Below, piece after piece: positions 43,204-51,938 of a stretch of DNA of 64,000 nt. How positions within the stretch are numbered: the stretch's first letter is position 1; each line of letters begins with the position of its first letter. The notes beneath the pieces were generated by a model. It saw only the letters and a list, made by a program, of their open reading frames with translations, ran no database searches and had not been told where the DNA came from. Origin of the DNA: an uncultured Collinsella sp. (GTDB lineage: Bacteria; Actinomycetota; Coriobacteriia; Coriobacteriales; Coriobacteriaceae); contig UQHV01000008.1 of NCBI GenBank assembly GCA_900540895.1, positions 20,245 to 84,244 on the forward strand, read 5' to 3'. A program made the translations under genes and the position numbers.

Positions 43204-45122
43204 AGGGCACGGACCTCCGGCTCGTTATCGAGCTGCGGAATCGAGCCTATAACGTTGTCAGCCAGCCAGTTCATCTCGACAATCTGCGTACTCGGCAGGG
43301 GAGGGAAGCCCTCAATCTGAACCACGCCGTCCTGGCTGTGGAGCTCGCCGCCAAATGGGTTGATGGAGCCCTCGACAATGCCGTTGCGAAGCAGCTGCAC
43401 AAGTTTACGCGTCTGATAGGGTAGGCCCGGAGCGTAGCGAATATCGATGACGCCGGAGCTCATACCGTACCAGTAGTTGACGGCGCGCACCTGCTGGTCA
43501 TCGGCGGTCTCGTCCCATGTGCCGTGCAGTAGGCTGCGTACGATGAGTTCGTAGTAACGGCCCCAGTTCCATACCGGCATAGCAATACCGGTAACTTCCT
43601 TGCCGTTTACCAGACGGTGAAGCCCGTAGGCGGTGGGGTCCTCGAGAGACTTGGACATATCGGCGCCGGTCATGACGCTCACGCCCTCGCGACACATGGC
43701 TTCGGCAAGACCGCCGGCGGGAACATCTCCCCAAGTGAGGATAATCTGCGCACGAGGGTCGAGCAGCGAGGCACCGATAGCGAAGGCGTTGATTTCGCTC
43801 AGCGCGCCCGAGGCGAAGACCGACGCATGGTAGCCAATACGGTGGTTGTCGGCCATGCTGGCGGCAAGGGCGCCCAGTAGGAACTTGGCCTCGTACATCT
43901 TTCCAAAGTACGAGCGGACGCTTTGGTGGGGAAGGCCGATTGAGCAGTTAAGGAACCGCACCTGGGGATACTCGACTGACGCCCTGAGCGTGTATTCCAT
44001 GAGCCGGTGTGAGGTCGAGAAGATGACGTTCGCCCCGTGCTTTACGGCTGTCTCGACGGCGGCGTAGAACACGTCCGGATCGTGGCAGTCCTCGAACGAC
44101 TCGGTGCGCACGATGCCGCCAAAGTGCTCATCAAGATACCGGCGGCCCTGGTCGTGTAGGCTGTCCCAGCTCGACGTGGCACAGGGAAACTCGTGGATAA
44201 AGGCGATTCGCATGGGATTGGCAGTGGAGTAGACGGTCTTGCTCATAAAGAAGTTGAGCACGCCCGAGGTAGCTTTTGTCGGTGCGCCCTCTTTTTCGTT
44301 GGGCTGCGGCGCTTCGACAAGATCGACTTTGTCCTCGTCGCTTTTGCCGGCAATGACAAGCTCGCGCCAAATCTTGCACAGACGGTTGACGACGATATCC
44401 GTCGGCGTATCCAGCAGACGGTCCTGGTTGTAGACGTTGAGGTAGACGAGCATGGCATCGGCAGGCGTAATGTCCAAGTGGTCGCCGCCTGCGCGAAGAT
44501 AGGCGCGCTTAAAGAGCAGGAAGGTGTGACGTAGGTAGTCGACCTTCTTTTGAGGCCATTTTTCGACAAGATCTTGGCCGAGCATTTTGGCAAGCATCTC
44601 GTAGCTGCCCTCGCGCGAAAACTCAATCTCGTACAGGGGGCATACGTACCAAAAGGCGCAAAACTCACCGTACAGGCGGCTCTCGACGGAATCCCACTTA
44701 CCGGGGTACAGACGCGTCACCTTGGCCGAAACCGTCGGAGCGTCAAGGAATTTGAGGACGCTGACACGCTTGTTGCCCTCTTGGACGTAAAAGCGGTGCA
44801 TGAACTCGGTGACGATGATGGGGTCGCGGTAGCCCTCGGAGATTTGGATATCGTAGAGGTTGGACCATTTGCGGGCGAATTCGGTATTCCAGGGGAGCAG
44901 CGGCATAAAGTTACACGAAAAGGCGGACTGGCGACCTTTGGTAACCGTGCCGACGACCATTTCGAGCGGAATGTCCCGCAGGCCGATGTTCTCGCGCTGC
45001 CCGCAGGGAAGCTGGGCGACCAAGCTGTCGAGGTCCGTAAGATATGGATGCTCGCTTTGGCTGATGGCGCGACGGCGTCCCTGTTCGCCGCGCTTGCGCG
45101 CTTGACGATAGGCCTCTTCCAT
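43200..45122 (-). CDS. Cytoplasmic ParB-like/BMP-receptor fusion protein
   Basis: 640 residues with no signal peptide or lipobox. Residues ~45-140 look like a ParB/Srx-type domain (LRDIPLEMVVGTVTKGRQS, and FYVQEGNKRVSVLKFLDA). A helical stretch (150-265) follows. Residues ~300-610 are a BMP/PnrA-type nucleoside-binding domain (MRIAFIHEF, RYLDEHFGG, VIFSTSHRLMEYTL, HRIGYHASVFASG, ILTWGDVPAGG). BMP domains are normally exported lipoproteins of ABC importers, so a cytoplasmic one fused to a ParB-like fold suggests an intracellular nucleoside or nucleotide sensor. It overlaps the phosphoesterase gene. Function is inferred. Confidence 0.75.
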   Translation of the reverse strand: MEEAYRQARKRGEQGRRRAISQSEHPYLTDLDSLVAQLPCGQRENIGLRDIPLEMVVGTVTKGRQSAFSCNFMPLLPWNTEFARKWSNLYDIQISEGYRDPIIVTEFMHRFYVQEGNKRVSVLKFLDAPTVSAKVTRLYPGKWDSVESRLYGEFCAFWYVCPLYEIEFSREGSYEMLAKMLGQDLVEKWPQKKVDYLRHTFLLFKRAYLRAGGDHLDITPADAMLVYLNVYNQDRLLDTPTDIVVNRLCKIWRELVIAGKSDEDKVDLVEAPQPNEKEGAPTKATSGVLNFFMSKTVYSTANPMRIAFIHEFPCATSSWDSLHDQGRRYLDEHFGGIVRTESFEDCHDPDVFYAAVETAVKHGANVIFSTSHRLMEYTLRASVEYPQVRFLNCSIGLPHQSVRSYFGKMYEAKFLLGALAASMADNHRIGYHASVFASGALSEINAFAIGASLLDPRAQIILTWGDVPAGGLAEAMCREGVSVMTGADMSKSLEDPTAYGLHRLVNGKEVTGIAMPVWNWGRYYELIVRSLLHGTWDETADDQQVRAVNYWYGMSSGVIDIRYAPGLPYQTRKLVQLLRNGIVEGSINPFGGELHSQDGVVQIEGFPPLPSTQIVEMNWLADNVIGSIPQLDNEPEVRAL

Positions 45123-45135
45123 GATTTCGCTCCTT

Positions 45136-45153
45136 TAGTCGTTTAAACAACTA
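45136..45153. promoter_or_regulatory. Near-palindrome upstream of the ParB-BMP gene
   Basis: TAGTCGTTTAAACAACTA is symmetric at all but one pair of positions and lies 13 bases before the start codon, overlapping the likely 5' end. It may be an operator. Confidence 0.45.
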
Positions 45154-45185
45154 TATAAACCATGGTACCATCGTCTTGGTCTTCC

Positions 45186-45275
45186 GCGGGTAGCTAATTT
45201 GGGACGGGGCTTTTTTGACTTGTATCAGACGTCTGCAAACAGTAAAAAATGCCCCGTCCCAAATAAGCTACCCGC
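45186..45275. repeat. 90-base palindrome with the GGGACGGGGC core
   Basis: Arms of about 34 bases (starting GCGGGTAGCTAATTTGGGAC, ending GTCCCAAATAAGCTACCCGC) pair with very few mismatches around a 22-base centre. Part of one arm recurs at 3999-4014. Confidence 0.85.
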
Positions 45276-45335
45276 AAGTGGATTGGTGCAGCAGGCCGTG
45301 CCATCAAGGAATTACCCACTCATTTGCCCAGATAA

Positions 45336-45371
45336 AACCTGCCAAAATGAACTTATCCCTTTTGGCAGGTT
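45336..45371. repeat. REP-like palindrome, AACCTGCC family (copy 2)
   Basis: AACCTGCCAAAA pairs perfectly with TTTTGGCAGGTT. It overlaps the stop codon of the mscS gene and is related to the copy at 2704. Confidence 0.75.
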
Positions 45372-46137
45372 AGGCAATGATGGGGGCGATGGCGCGGATG
45401 CAGGCGTCGGCTGCCGTAAAGGTGGTGCTGTCGTCACTGACGATAAAGATGATCTTACCCTTAATGCCAAAGTCGCCGATCTCGCTAAAGAGCACGTAGG
45501 GTTCCTTGTCAAAGCCCGAGATGGGTGAAACGGCGACCTTGGTGGCACAGGCGAGCTCGTCTGCCAGCGCATCGAGCGAGTCCCACTTTGACGTGTCCTT
45601 CACCGCGACGGGAACGACAACGCGTCCAAAGGGCATGAGGTGCACGAGTGTGTTCTTGGAGATGTTGGAGTTGGGGACGATGATGGTCTGTCCGCAGGCG
45701 TCCTCGATGGTCGTGTGACGCCAGGTGATGTCCTGTACCACGCCCGAAACGCCGCCGACCTCGATATTGTCGCCGGGCTTGATAATGCCCATAAACGTTA
45801 CCTGCATACCGCCGATGAGGTTTGAGAGCGTGTCCTGAAAACCGAGCGAGATGGCGATACCGCCGACGCCAAGAGCGGCGACGAGTGCGTTTGCGTTAAT
45901 GCCAAAGCAGTTGTCGAGGATAAAGCTGCCACCGGTCATCCAGATGACGGCGCGCGCGATGTTGATGAAGATGCTCGATGCCGGAAGTGGGTTATTGTCT
46001 CGGTTAAGCAGATGGTGCAGGGTCTTGGATATGACCTTGGCGGCGATGGCGGTACCAAGGGCCAGGACGGCGGCCCAAATGATGTTGTGGACCCACCGTT
46101 GCGAAAAGAAATGAAGAATCGGCTCAAATAATTCCAT
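45370..46137 (-). CDS. MscS-family mechanosensitive channel
   Basis: 255-residue small-conductance channel that releases solutes on osmotic downshock. It has three membrane helices; the pore helix is ALVAALGVGGIAISLGFQD, followed by LSNLIGGMQVTFMGIIKPGD and the beta domain motif VVQDITWRHTTIEDACGQTI and IVPNSNI. AGGAGG lies 9 bases before the ATG chosen here (MELFEPIL). It is transcribed on its own, after the terminator of the ABC operon. Confidence 0.92.
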   Translation of the reverse strand: MELFEPILHFFSQRWVHNIIWAAVLALGTAIAAKVISKTLHHLLNRDNNPLPASSIFINIARAVIWMTGGSFILDNCFGINANALVAALGVGGIAISLGFQDTLSNLIGGMQVTFMGIIKPGDNIEVGGVSGVVQDITWRHTTIEDACGQTIIVPNSNISKNTLVHLMPFGRVVVPVAVKDTSKWDSLDALADELACATKVAVSPISGFDKEPYVLFSEIGDFGIKGKIIFIVSDDSTTFTAADACIRAIAPIIA

Positions 46138-46180
46138 GTAGGGGAACCTCCTAAAGATGCGTCCATCCATGATACCCACC

Positions 46181-46212
46181 AAAAAGCCCGTCCGATCATG
46201 TTCGGACGGGCT
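46181..46212 (-). terminator. Terminator of the ABC transporter operon
   Basis: AGCCCGTCCGA and TCGGACGGGCT form an 11-bp stem. On the minus strand it is followed by TTTTTGG. Confidence 0.85.
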
Positions 46213-46237
46213 TCTGTGTTCGCCATAAGGGTTAGCG

Positions 46238-46271
46238 AAAACCACCACAAAGGCACCTTCGTGGTGGTTTT
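46238..46271. repeat. REP-like palindrome, AAACCACCAC family (copy 4, short)
   Basis: AAAACCACCACAAAGG and CCTTCGTGGTGGTTTT share a 2-base loop; the GGGACAGG part is deleted. It lies between the ABC ATPase gene and the terminator at 46181. Confidence 0.82.
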
Positions 46272-46295
46272 GACGTTTGCGCTATTTGGTAGGTT

Positions 46296-47090
46296 TTAGC
46301 TCAGCAGCATGCGGTCGTTGGCGAGCTCGCCGCCCGAGACCTCCTCGAACTTCTGCAGCAGGTCGGCCACGGTGAGCGACTTCTTCTCATCGCCCGCCAC
46401 GTCGTAAATCACGTGACCCTCGTGCATCATGATCAGACGGTTGCCCAGACGGATGGCGTCGTTCATGTTGTGTGTGACCATGAGCGTGGTCAGGTGGTTC
46501 TCGTCGACAATCTCCTCGGTCAGATTGAGCACCTTAGAGGCCGTCTTGGGGTCGAGGGCCGCGGTGTGCTCGTCGAGCAGCAGCAGGCGCGGCTTGGTGA
46601 GCGTGGCCATGAGCAAGGTGAGTGCCTGGCGCTGGCCGCCCGAGAGCAGACCGACCTTGGCGTTGAGGCGCGTGTCCAGACCGAGGTCCAGGCGCTTGAG
46701 CAGTTCAACGTATTCGTCCTTCTCGGCCTTGGTGACGCCCCACGAAAGACCGCGACGCTGGCCGCGGCGCTTGGCGAGGGCCAAGTTCTCGGCAATCTGC
46801 ATGTCGGCTGCGGTGCCGCGCATGGGGTCCTGAAACACGCGGCCCAGGTACTTGGCGCGCTGCGACTCGCTCAGACGCGAGATATCGGTGCCGTCGAGCT
46901 CGATAACGCCCGAATCGAGCGGATACACGCCGGCGATCATATTGAGCAGTGTGGATTTGCCGGCGCCGTTGCCGCCGATCACGGTTACAAAGTCGCCATC
47001 GTTGAGGGTGAGGTCGACACCGGTAAGGGCGCGCTTCTCGGTGACGGTGCCCTTGTTAAAGGTCTTCTTGACGTGCGAGAGCTTAAGCAT
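46296..47090 (-). CDS. ABC transporter ATP-binding protein
   Basis: 264-residue cytoplasmic ATPase of the import system. Walker A reads GGNGAGKSTLL, the signature LSGGQRQALTLLMA, Walker B LLLLDEHTAALDP and the H-loop VTHNMNDA. The start MLKLSHVKKTF is chosen because GGGGAG lies 9 bases upstream. It overlaps the permease gene by 8 bases, so both are translated together. The gene order lipoprotein-permease-ATPase fits uptake of an amino acid or similar small molecule. Confidence 0.92.
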   Translation of the reverse strand: MLKLSHVKKTFNKGTVTEKRALTGVDLTLNDGDFVTVIGGNGAGKSTLLNMIAGVYPLDSGVIELDGTDISRLSESQRAKYLGRVFQDPMRGTAADMQIAENLALAKRRGQRRGLSWGVTKAEKDEYVELLKRLDLGLDTRLNAKVGLLSGGQRQALTLLMATLTKPRLLLLDEHTAALDPKTASKVLNLTEEIVDENHLTTLMVTHNMNDAIRLGNRLIMMHEGHVIYDVAGDEKKSLTVADLLQKFEEVSGGELANDRMLLS

Positions 47091-48006
47091 CTGCCTCATC
47101 TCCCCTCGTGTAGGAGCTGCGGAGCTTGTAACGCTCCCAAACCACAGGTACGCACAGGGCAACGGCGACGATCACGGCGGAGAGCAGCTTCATGTCGTTG
47201 GCGTCCATGCCCAGCTGCAGCACGATGGCGCGGATAAGGAAGTAGACCACGGAGCCAAAGACGGCGGAGGCCAGACGGACGGAGAACTGCGTGAGTCCGC
47301 CGGGCAGCAGACGACCGAGCACCTCGCCGATGACGATGGCGGCAAGACCGATGACGATGGCGCCGGTGCCCATACCAATGTCGGCATACTTTTGGCTCTG
47401 GCAGATAAGCGCGCCCGAGAGGCCGATGAGGGCGTTGGAGAGCACGAGGGCGATCATCTTGGTGGAGTTGGTGTTGACGCCCAGAGCGCGAATCATGTAC
47501 TCGTTGTTGCCGGTGGCGCGCAGTGCGGAGCCGATCTCGGTGCCAAAGAACCAGTACAGGATGGCGACGATGGCCACGGCCAGCACAATGCCCAGGATGA
47601 TGGCGACGGTGGACTGCGGCAGACCCGTCATGTTGCTGACGGCCGAGAACACGGTGCCCTTGGCGAGGATGGGCGTGTTGGACTTGCCCATGATGCGCAG
47701 GTTGATGGACCACAGGCTGATCTGCGTCAGGATTCCGGCAAGGATTGCGGGGATCTCGAAGACGGTGGTCAGAATGCCCGTGACGGCACCCGCGATGGCA
47801 CCGGCACACATGCCGGCAAGCACGGCGAGCAGCGGGTCGACGTTATTGTTGACGATGAGTACGGCGCAGACACAGCCGCCGAGGGCAAAGCTGCCGTCGC
47901 AGGTCATATCGGGGATGTCGAGCAGGCGGAACGTGATAAACACGCCAAGCACCATAATGCCCCAGAGGACGCCCTGCGAAATGGCGCCCTGCAATGCAAT
48001 GAGCAT
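47083..48006 (-). CDS. ABC transporter permease (LivH/BPD_transp_2 type)
   Basis: 307-residue inner-membrane permease with about eight helices, similar to the branched-chain-type permease family. Visible segments: LQGAISQGVLWGIMVLGVFI, ITFRLLDIPDMTCDGSFALG (family hallmark) and ALSGALICQSQKYADIGMG. In systems with an ABC_sub_bind lipoprotein such as TrpX this permease type takes up tryptophan or related compounds. The substrate is not provable here. Confidence 0.9.
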   Translation of the reverse strand: MLIALQGAISQGVLWGIMVLGVFITFRLLDIPDMTCDGSFALGGCVCAVLIVNNNVDPLLAVLAGMCAGAIAGAVTGILTTVFEIPAILAGILTQISLWSINLRIMGKSNTPILAKGTVFSAVSNMTGLPQSTVAIILGIVLAVAIVAILYWFFGTEIGSALRATGNNEYMIRALGVNTNSTKMIALVLSNALIGLSGALICQSQKYADIGMGTGAIVIGLAAIVIGEVLGRLLPGGLTQFSVRLASAVFGSVVYFLIRAIVLQLGMDANDMKLLSAVIVAVALCVPVVWERYKLRSSYTRGDEADA

Positions 48007-48210
48007 GCTTCATACCTCCTAGGATAGAGTGGACACGTGAGTCACCATGATAGCGGTAACACTGCATAAAAGAGCTGCTGCCGGATGTTTTGTCTCATCC
48101 GTAACAAGCAGGGCGAACGCCGGTCTTTGGCGTCCGCCCCTGTGGCTCAGATATTGAATAGCGCGGCAACGGCGCGAGTATGGGCCCTAGGCACATCGCC
48201 GCGCATGCCG

Positions 48211-49191
48211 CTACGCGTCCAGAGCGGAAAGGTCGATACCCAGAGCCTCGGCCATCTCGTCGTTCTTGACGACGACCAGGTCCTTGCTCGAGAGATGCTT
48301 AATCGGCATATCCTCGGGCTTGGCCTCGCCCTTCAGGATCTTGACGGCCATCTCGCCCGCGGCGTAGCCCAGGTCCTCGTAGTTGATGGAGAGGGTGAAC
48401 ACGCCGCCGGCCTTGCACATGCCCTCCTCGCCGGTAACGAAGGGGAGCTTGTTCTCCTTGCAAATCTGGCCGACCTGCGAGGCACCCGCGGCGATGGTGT
48501 TGTCGGTGGGGGAGTACAGCGCGTCGACCTTGCCCACGGCAGACTCGACGACGGACTGGATCTCGTTAGAGCTCGAGACGGTGAAGTCAGTGTACTCGAG
48601 GCCCAGCTTGTCGAGCTCCTTCTTGGCGGCCTTGACCTGGACGTCGGAGTTGGATTCGGCGGTGCAGTAGAGCAGGCCGACCTTCTTAACGTCGGGCAGG
48701 ACTTTCTGCATCATCTCGAGCTGCTCGGCGACCGGGGTGAGGTCGGAAGCGCCCGTGACGTTGGTGCCGGGTTTGTCGTTGTCCTGGACCAGGCCGGAAG
48801 CGGCGTAGTCGGTGATGGCGCAGCCAACGATGGGGATATCGGCGGTGGCGCCGGCGGCAGCCTGCGCGGCGGGCGTAGCGATGGCATAGATCAGGTCGAC
48901 GCCATCGCCTACGAACTTGTCGGCAATGGACTTACACGTGGACTGGTCGTTCTGGGCGTTCTTCTGGTCGATCTTGACCTTAAGGCCGCTCTCCTTGATG
49001 GCCTTGACAAAGCCATCGTTGGCGGCGTCGAGTGCGGAGTGCTCGGTGAGCTGCAGAACGCCGATGGTGTAGTCGGAACCGGCGGCAGCAGAGCCGGAAC
49101 CAGAGTTGCCGCCGCATCCGGCGAGCGGGGCGAGCGCGAGCAGGCCGGCGGAGACCAGAAGGCTCCTGCGGCTGATGGTGATGTCCTTCAT
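48211..49191 (-). CDS. ABC transporter substrate-binding lipoprotein (TrpX-like)
   Basis: 326-residue lipoprotein of the ABC_sub_bind family. The N-terminus has a Tat-like ISRRSLLVS, a hydrophobic stretch, and the lipobox LALAPLAGCGG with the lipidated Cys at about residue 26. The mature protein starts YTIGVLQLTEHSALDAA. The family includes tryptophan/tyrosine-binding TrpX proteins; the ligand is inferred weakly. A GGGGGT ribosome site precedes the ATG. It heads the operon; a 204-base gap with a GC-rich hairpin (about 48109-48140) lies before the permease. Confidence 0.9.
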   Translation of the reverse strand: MKDITISRRSLLVSAGLLALAPLAGCGGNSGSGSAAAGSDYTIGVLQLTEHSALDAANDGFVKAIKESGLKVKIDQKNAQNDQSTCKSIADKFVGDGVDLIYAIATPAAQAAAGATADIPIVGCAITDYAASGLVQDNDKPGTNVTGASDLTPVAEQLEMMQKVLPDVKKVGLLYCTAESNSDVQVKAAKKELDKLGLEYTDFTVSSSNEIQSVVESAVGKVDALYSPTDNTIAAGASQVGQICKENKLPFVTGEEGMCKAGGVFTLSINYEDLGYAAGEMAVKILKGEAKPEDMPIKHLSSKDLVVVKNDEMAEALGIDLSALDA

Positions 49192-49350
49192 ATCATTACC
49201 CCCAGTATAAAAATGGCTGGAAACACTGCACTAGGAAAAAGTGCAAGTGGGACTATAGTAACGCCGATGTCCATTTTTACAATAACCTGGCGGGTTTTTT
49301 AATACTGAACCGGATGGGCGGTGCTGAGGAACGACGGACGGTAACGGGGC

Positions 49351-50139
49351 TTATGCTGCGGGTGCGGGGCTGTCTTCTTCGTCTAGCGCGGCAAAGAGTT
49401 TCTTGCCGTCGAGGAGACGCGTGGTGACGTTTCTCATGCGGCCAATCTCTACGGTACGCAGCGTGTCATCGGCGCCTCGGGCGTCATAGACCGTTCCCAG
49501 CAAATACGAGATGCCGTCTCGTTGCTTGATGGCAAAGGGGCGGAGTGTCATCCGTGCTACTTCGGTTTCGCCACGTGCCGTGACGCTCGAAATATCAAAA
49601 CTCACCGTGGTTCCGTGGTCGATGGCCTGCTCGATGAGCTCGCAGGTGTCGATGCGCTTGATGGGCGTGCGCGTGGCCTTGGTGGATTTGCTGCCGGCAC
49701 TTGGAGCAGGCTCGGGTGCATCGAGGTAGCCGCGAACGTCGGCACTCGCCATGGCGACCAAGTGCTGAGCCATGCTTTTTCGAATGGCGATGGGTGTGGA
49801 GCGGTTGCGCATGACCATGCCGTGGAGGCGGATGATTTCCTCGTCGGTGAGCGGACGGGTCAAGAGTCGATACCCCACGCCGCGCTTGTATTCAATTTCG
49901 TATCCGGCATGGCGAAGTGCGGAGATGGCGGTGTAGATGCTGCGCCGCGCCGCCGAAATGGGCATGCGGGCGGGGTCGTCGGGATGGGCGAGGCGCTGGA
50001 TCAACTCATCGGAAAGCATGGCCTTGTCCTCGCCGGTGTTCTCGCTTAATAGTTGCAGGATGCGAACGGCGCGATAGGCTGCCATCGAGGCGGCGCCCCT
50101 AGTCGTGGTCTCATAAGTTTCAACAGCGGTTTCGGTCAT
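49351..50139 (-). CDS. WYL-domain transcriptional regulator
   Basis: 262 residues. The N-terminal winged HTH region includes RAVRILQLLSENTGEDKAM and SIYTAISALRHAGYEIEYKRG. The C-terminal WYL domain follows (ALRPFAIKQRDGISYLLGTV), where the Tyr-Leu motif sits in ISYLLG. It is separate from asnS and the ABC operon. WYL proteins bind nucleic acid or nucleotide ligands; the target is unknown. The ATG is preferred over a GTG three codons earlier. Confidence 0.85.
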   Translation of the reverse strand: MTETAVETYETTTRGAASMAAYRAVRILQLLSENTGEDKAMLSDELIQRLAHPDDPARMPISAARRSIYTAISALRHAGYEIEYKRGVGYRLLTRPLTDEEIIRLHGMVMRNRSTPIAIRKSMAQHLVAMASADVRGYLDAPEPAPSAGSKSTKATRTPIKRIDTCELIEQAIDHGTTVSFDISSVTARGETEVARMTLRPFAIKQRDGISYLLGTVYDARGADDTLRTVEIGRMRNVTTRLLDGKKLFAALDEEDSPAPAA

Positions 50140-50256
50140 GGTGCCCACGTCCTTTCCATTTTGGGTGGCAACGGTATGGAGCCTAGGACGCGGGGTTTTC
50201 CCAGGGGCGTAGGGCGCTCTGGGCGGTCGGTAGTCGTCGGCAAACGGCGGTTCGAG

Positions 50257-50319
50257 TTTTCAACAGCCCTGCTCAACTGACCAAAAACTTGCCAAAAGCT
50301 TGACGGATGCTGTTGAAAA
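50257..50319. repeat. TTTTCAACAGC / GCTGTTGAAAA inverted repeat
   Basis: 11-bp perfect arms separated by 41 bases, lying between the WYL gene and the asnS terminator. It may be a REP remnant or an operator of the WYL gene. Confidence 0.45.
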
Positions 50320-50351
50320 AAGCGTCTCTCGACCGATGCCGAGAGACGCTT
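50316..50351 (-). terminator. Terminator of asnS
   Basis: AAGCGTCTCTCG and CGAGAGACGCTT form the stem. On the minus strand it is followed by TTTTTT. Confidence 0.88.
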
Positions 50352-50397
50352 GTGCGATGAGCGTTGGCGTGTGGCGACGCGAGCTAGCGTCCGACGA

Positions 50398-51801
50398 TTA
50401 GAAGTCGGCGTTACCCACGGTGCGCGGGTGCGGCAGGACGTCGCGGATGTTGCCCACGCCGGTGAGGTACATCACCAAGCGCTCGAAGCCCAGACCGTAG
50501 CCGGCGTGCTTGCAGGAACCGTAGCGGCGCAGGTCAAGGTAGTACTTGTACTGCTCGGGATTCATGCCCAGGTCCTTGATGCGGGCCTCGAGCAGATCCA
50601 GGCGCTCCTCGCGCTGGGAGCCGCCGATAATCTCGCCGATACCGGGAACCAGGCAGTCGGCGGCGGCGACGGTCTTGCCGTCCTCGTTCATGCGCATGTA
50701 GAAGGCCTTGATCTCGGCCGGGTAGTCGGTTACGAAGGTCGGGCGCTTAAAGTGCTCTTCGGTCAGGAAACGCTCGTGCTCGGTTTGCAGGTCGATGCCC
50801 CAGCTCACGGGATAGTCAAACTTGTGGCCGGCGGCGACTGCCTGCTCCAGGATCTCGACGGCCTCGGTGTAGGTAACGCGGGCAAAGTCGGAGTTGGCGA
50901 CATGGTCCAGGCGCTCAAGCAGACCCTTGTCCACAAACTTGTTGAGCATGTTGAGCTCGTCGGGACAGGTGGCCATAACGTCCTTAAGAACGTACTTGAG
51001 CATGGCCTCGGCGTTATCCATGTAGTCGTTGAGGTCGGCAAATGCCATCTCGGGTTCAATCATCCAAAACTCGGCGGCATGGCGCGTGGTGTTGGAGTTT
51101 TCGGCGCGGAAGGTGGGGCCAAAGGTGTACACGTCGCCAAAGGCCATGGCAAAGTTCTCGGCATTGAGCTGGCCGGAAACGGTGAGGCTCGCATGCTTGC
51201 CAAAGAAGTCCTGGCTCCAGTCGACCTCACCGGACTCGGTGAGGGGCGGATTTTTGGGGTCGAGCGTGGTCACGCGGAACATCTCGCCGGCGCCCTCGCA
51301 GTCACTCGTGGTGATGATGGGGGTGTTGACGTAGACAAAGCCCTGCTCCTGGAAGAAGCGGTGGATAGCGGCAGCCGCGACAGAGCGGATACGGAACACG
51401 GCGCGGAACAGGTTGGTGCGCGGGCGCAGGTGCTGTTGGGTGCGCAGGAACTCGACGGTGGCACGCTTCTTCTGCAGCGGGTAATCCGGGGCGCTGACGC
51501 CCTCGACCTCGATGGAGGTGGCAGAAAGCTCGAAGGGCTGGGGCGCATCGGGGGTCAGCTTGACGGTGCCGCTGCAGATGAGGGCGGCCGAGACGTTTTG
51601 ATGGGCGATCTCGTCGTAGTTGTCGAGCGCCTCGCGGTTCATGACGACCTGCAGGTCGCGGAAGCAGCTGCCGTCGTTGAGCGTAACGAAGCCAAAGTTC
51701 TTCATGTCGCGGACGGACTTGACCCAGCCGGCTACGGTGACGGTCTGGCCACCGAGCGACTCGGAATCGGCATAGAGCTGCGCGATTTTGGTGCGGTTCA
51801 C
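50398..51801 (-). CDS. asnS: Asparaginyl-tRNA synthetase
   Basis: Class IIb synthetase, 467 residues. The N-terminal OB fold has [21 protein letters not shown]. Motif 2 includes [21 protein letters not shown], and motif 3 [15 protein letters not shown]. The insertion of AsnRS rather than AspRS is supported by the end sequence [16 protein letters not shown] chose the GTG at 51801 (VNRTKIAQ) because GGGAGGA lies just upstream; the ATG at 51813 is itself covered by that site. Terminator downstream. Confidence 0.95.
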   Translation of the reverse strand: MNRTKIAQLYADSESLGGQTVTVAGWVKSVRDMKNFGFVTLNDGSCFRDLQVVMNREALDNYDEIAHQNVSAALICSGTVKLTPDAPQPFELSATSIEVEGVSAPDYPLQKKRATVEFLRTQQHLRPRTNLFRAVFRIRSVAAAAIHRFFQEQGFVYVNTPIITTSDCEGAGEMFRVTTLDPKNPPLTESGEVDWSQDFFGKHASLTVSGQLNAENFAMAFGDVYTFGPTFRAENSNTTRHAAEFWMIEPEMAFADLNDYMDNAEAMLKYVLKDVMATCPDELNMLNKFVDKGLLERLDHVANSDFARVTYTEAVEILEQAVAAGHKFDYPVSWGIDLQTEHERFLTEEHFKRPTFVTDYPAEIKAFYMRMNEDGKTVAAADCLVPGIGEIIGGSQREERLDLLEARIKDLGMNPEQYKYYLDLRRYGSCKHAGYGLGFERLVMYLTGVGNIRDVLPHPRTVGNADF

Positions 51802-51938
51802 GTATCCTCCCATAACGGTTGTACGGATTATTTCCAAACAGTTAACCATTCTAACCCGCGAGTGGGGGCGTAGCAAAACGTCAGGCGTAATGTATGGGCG
51901 TGACGTGGGGCACCGCGCAAGCGCCGATTTTGCGGTGC

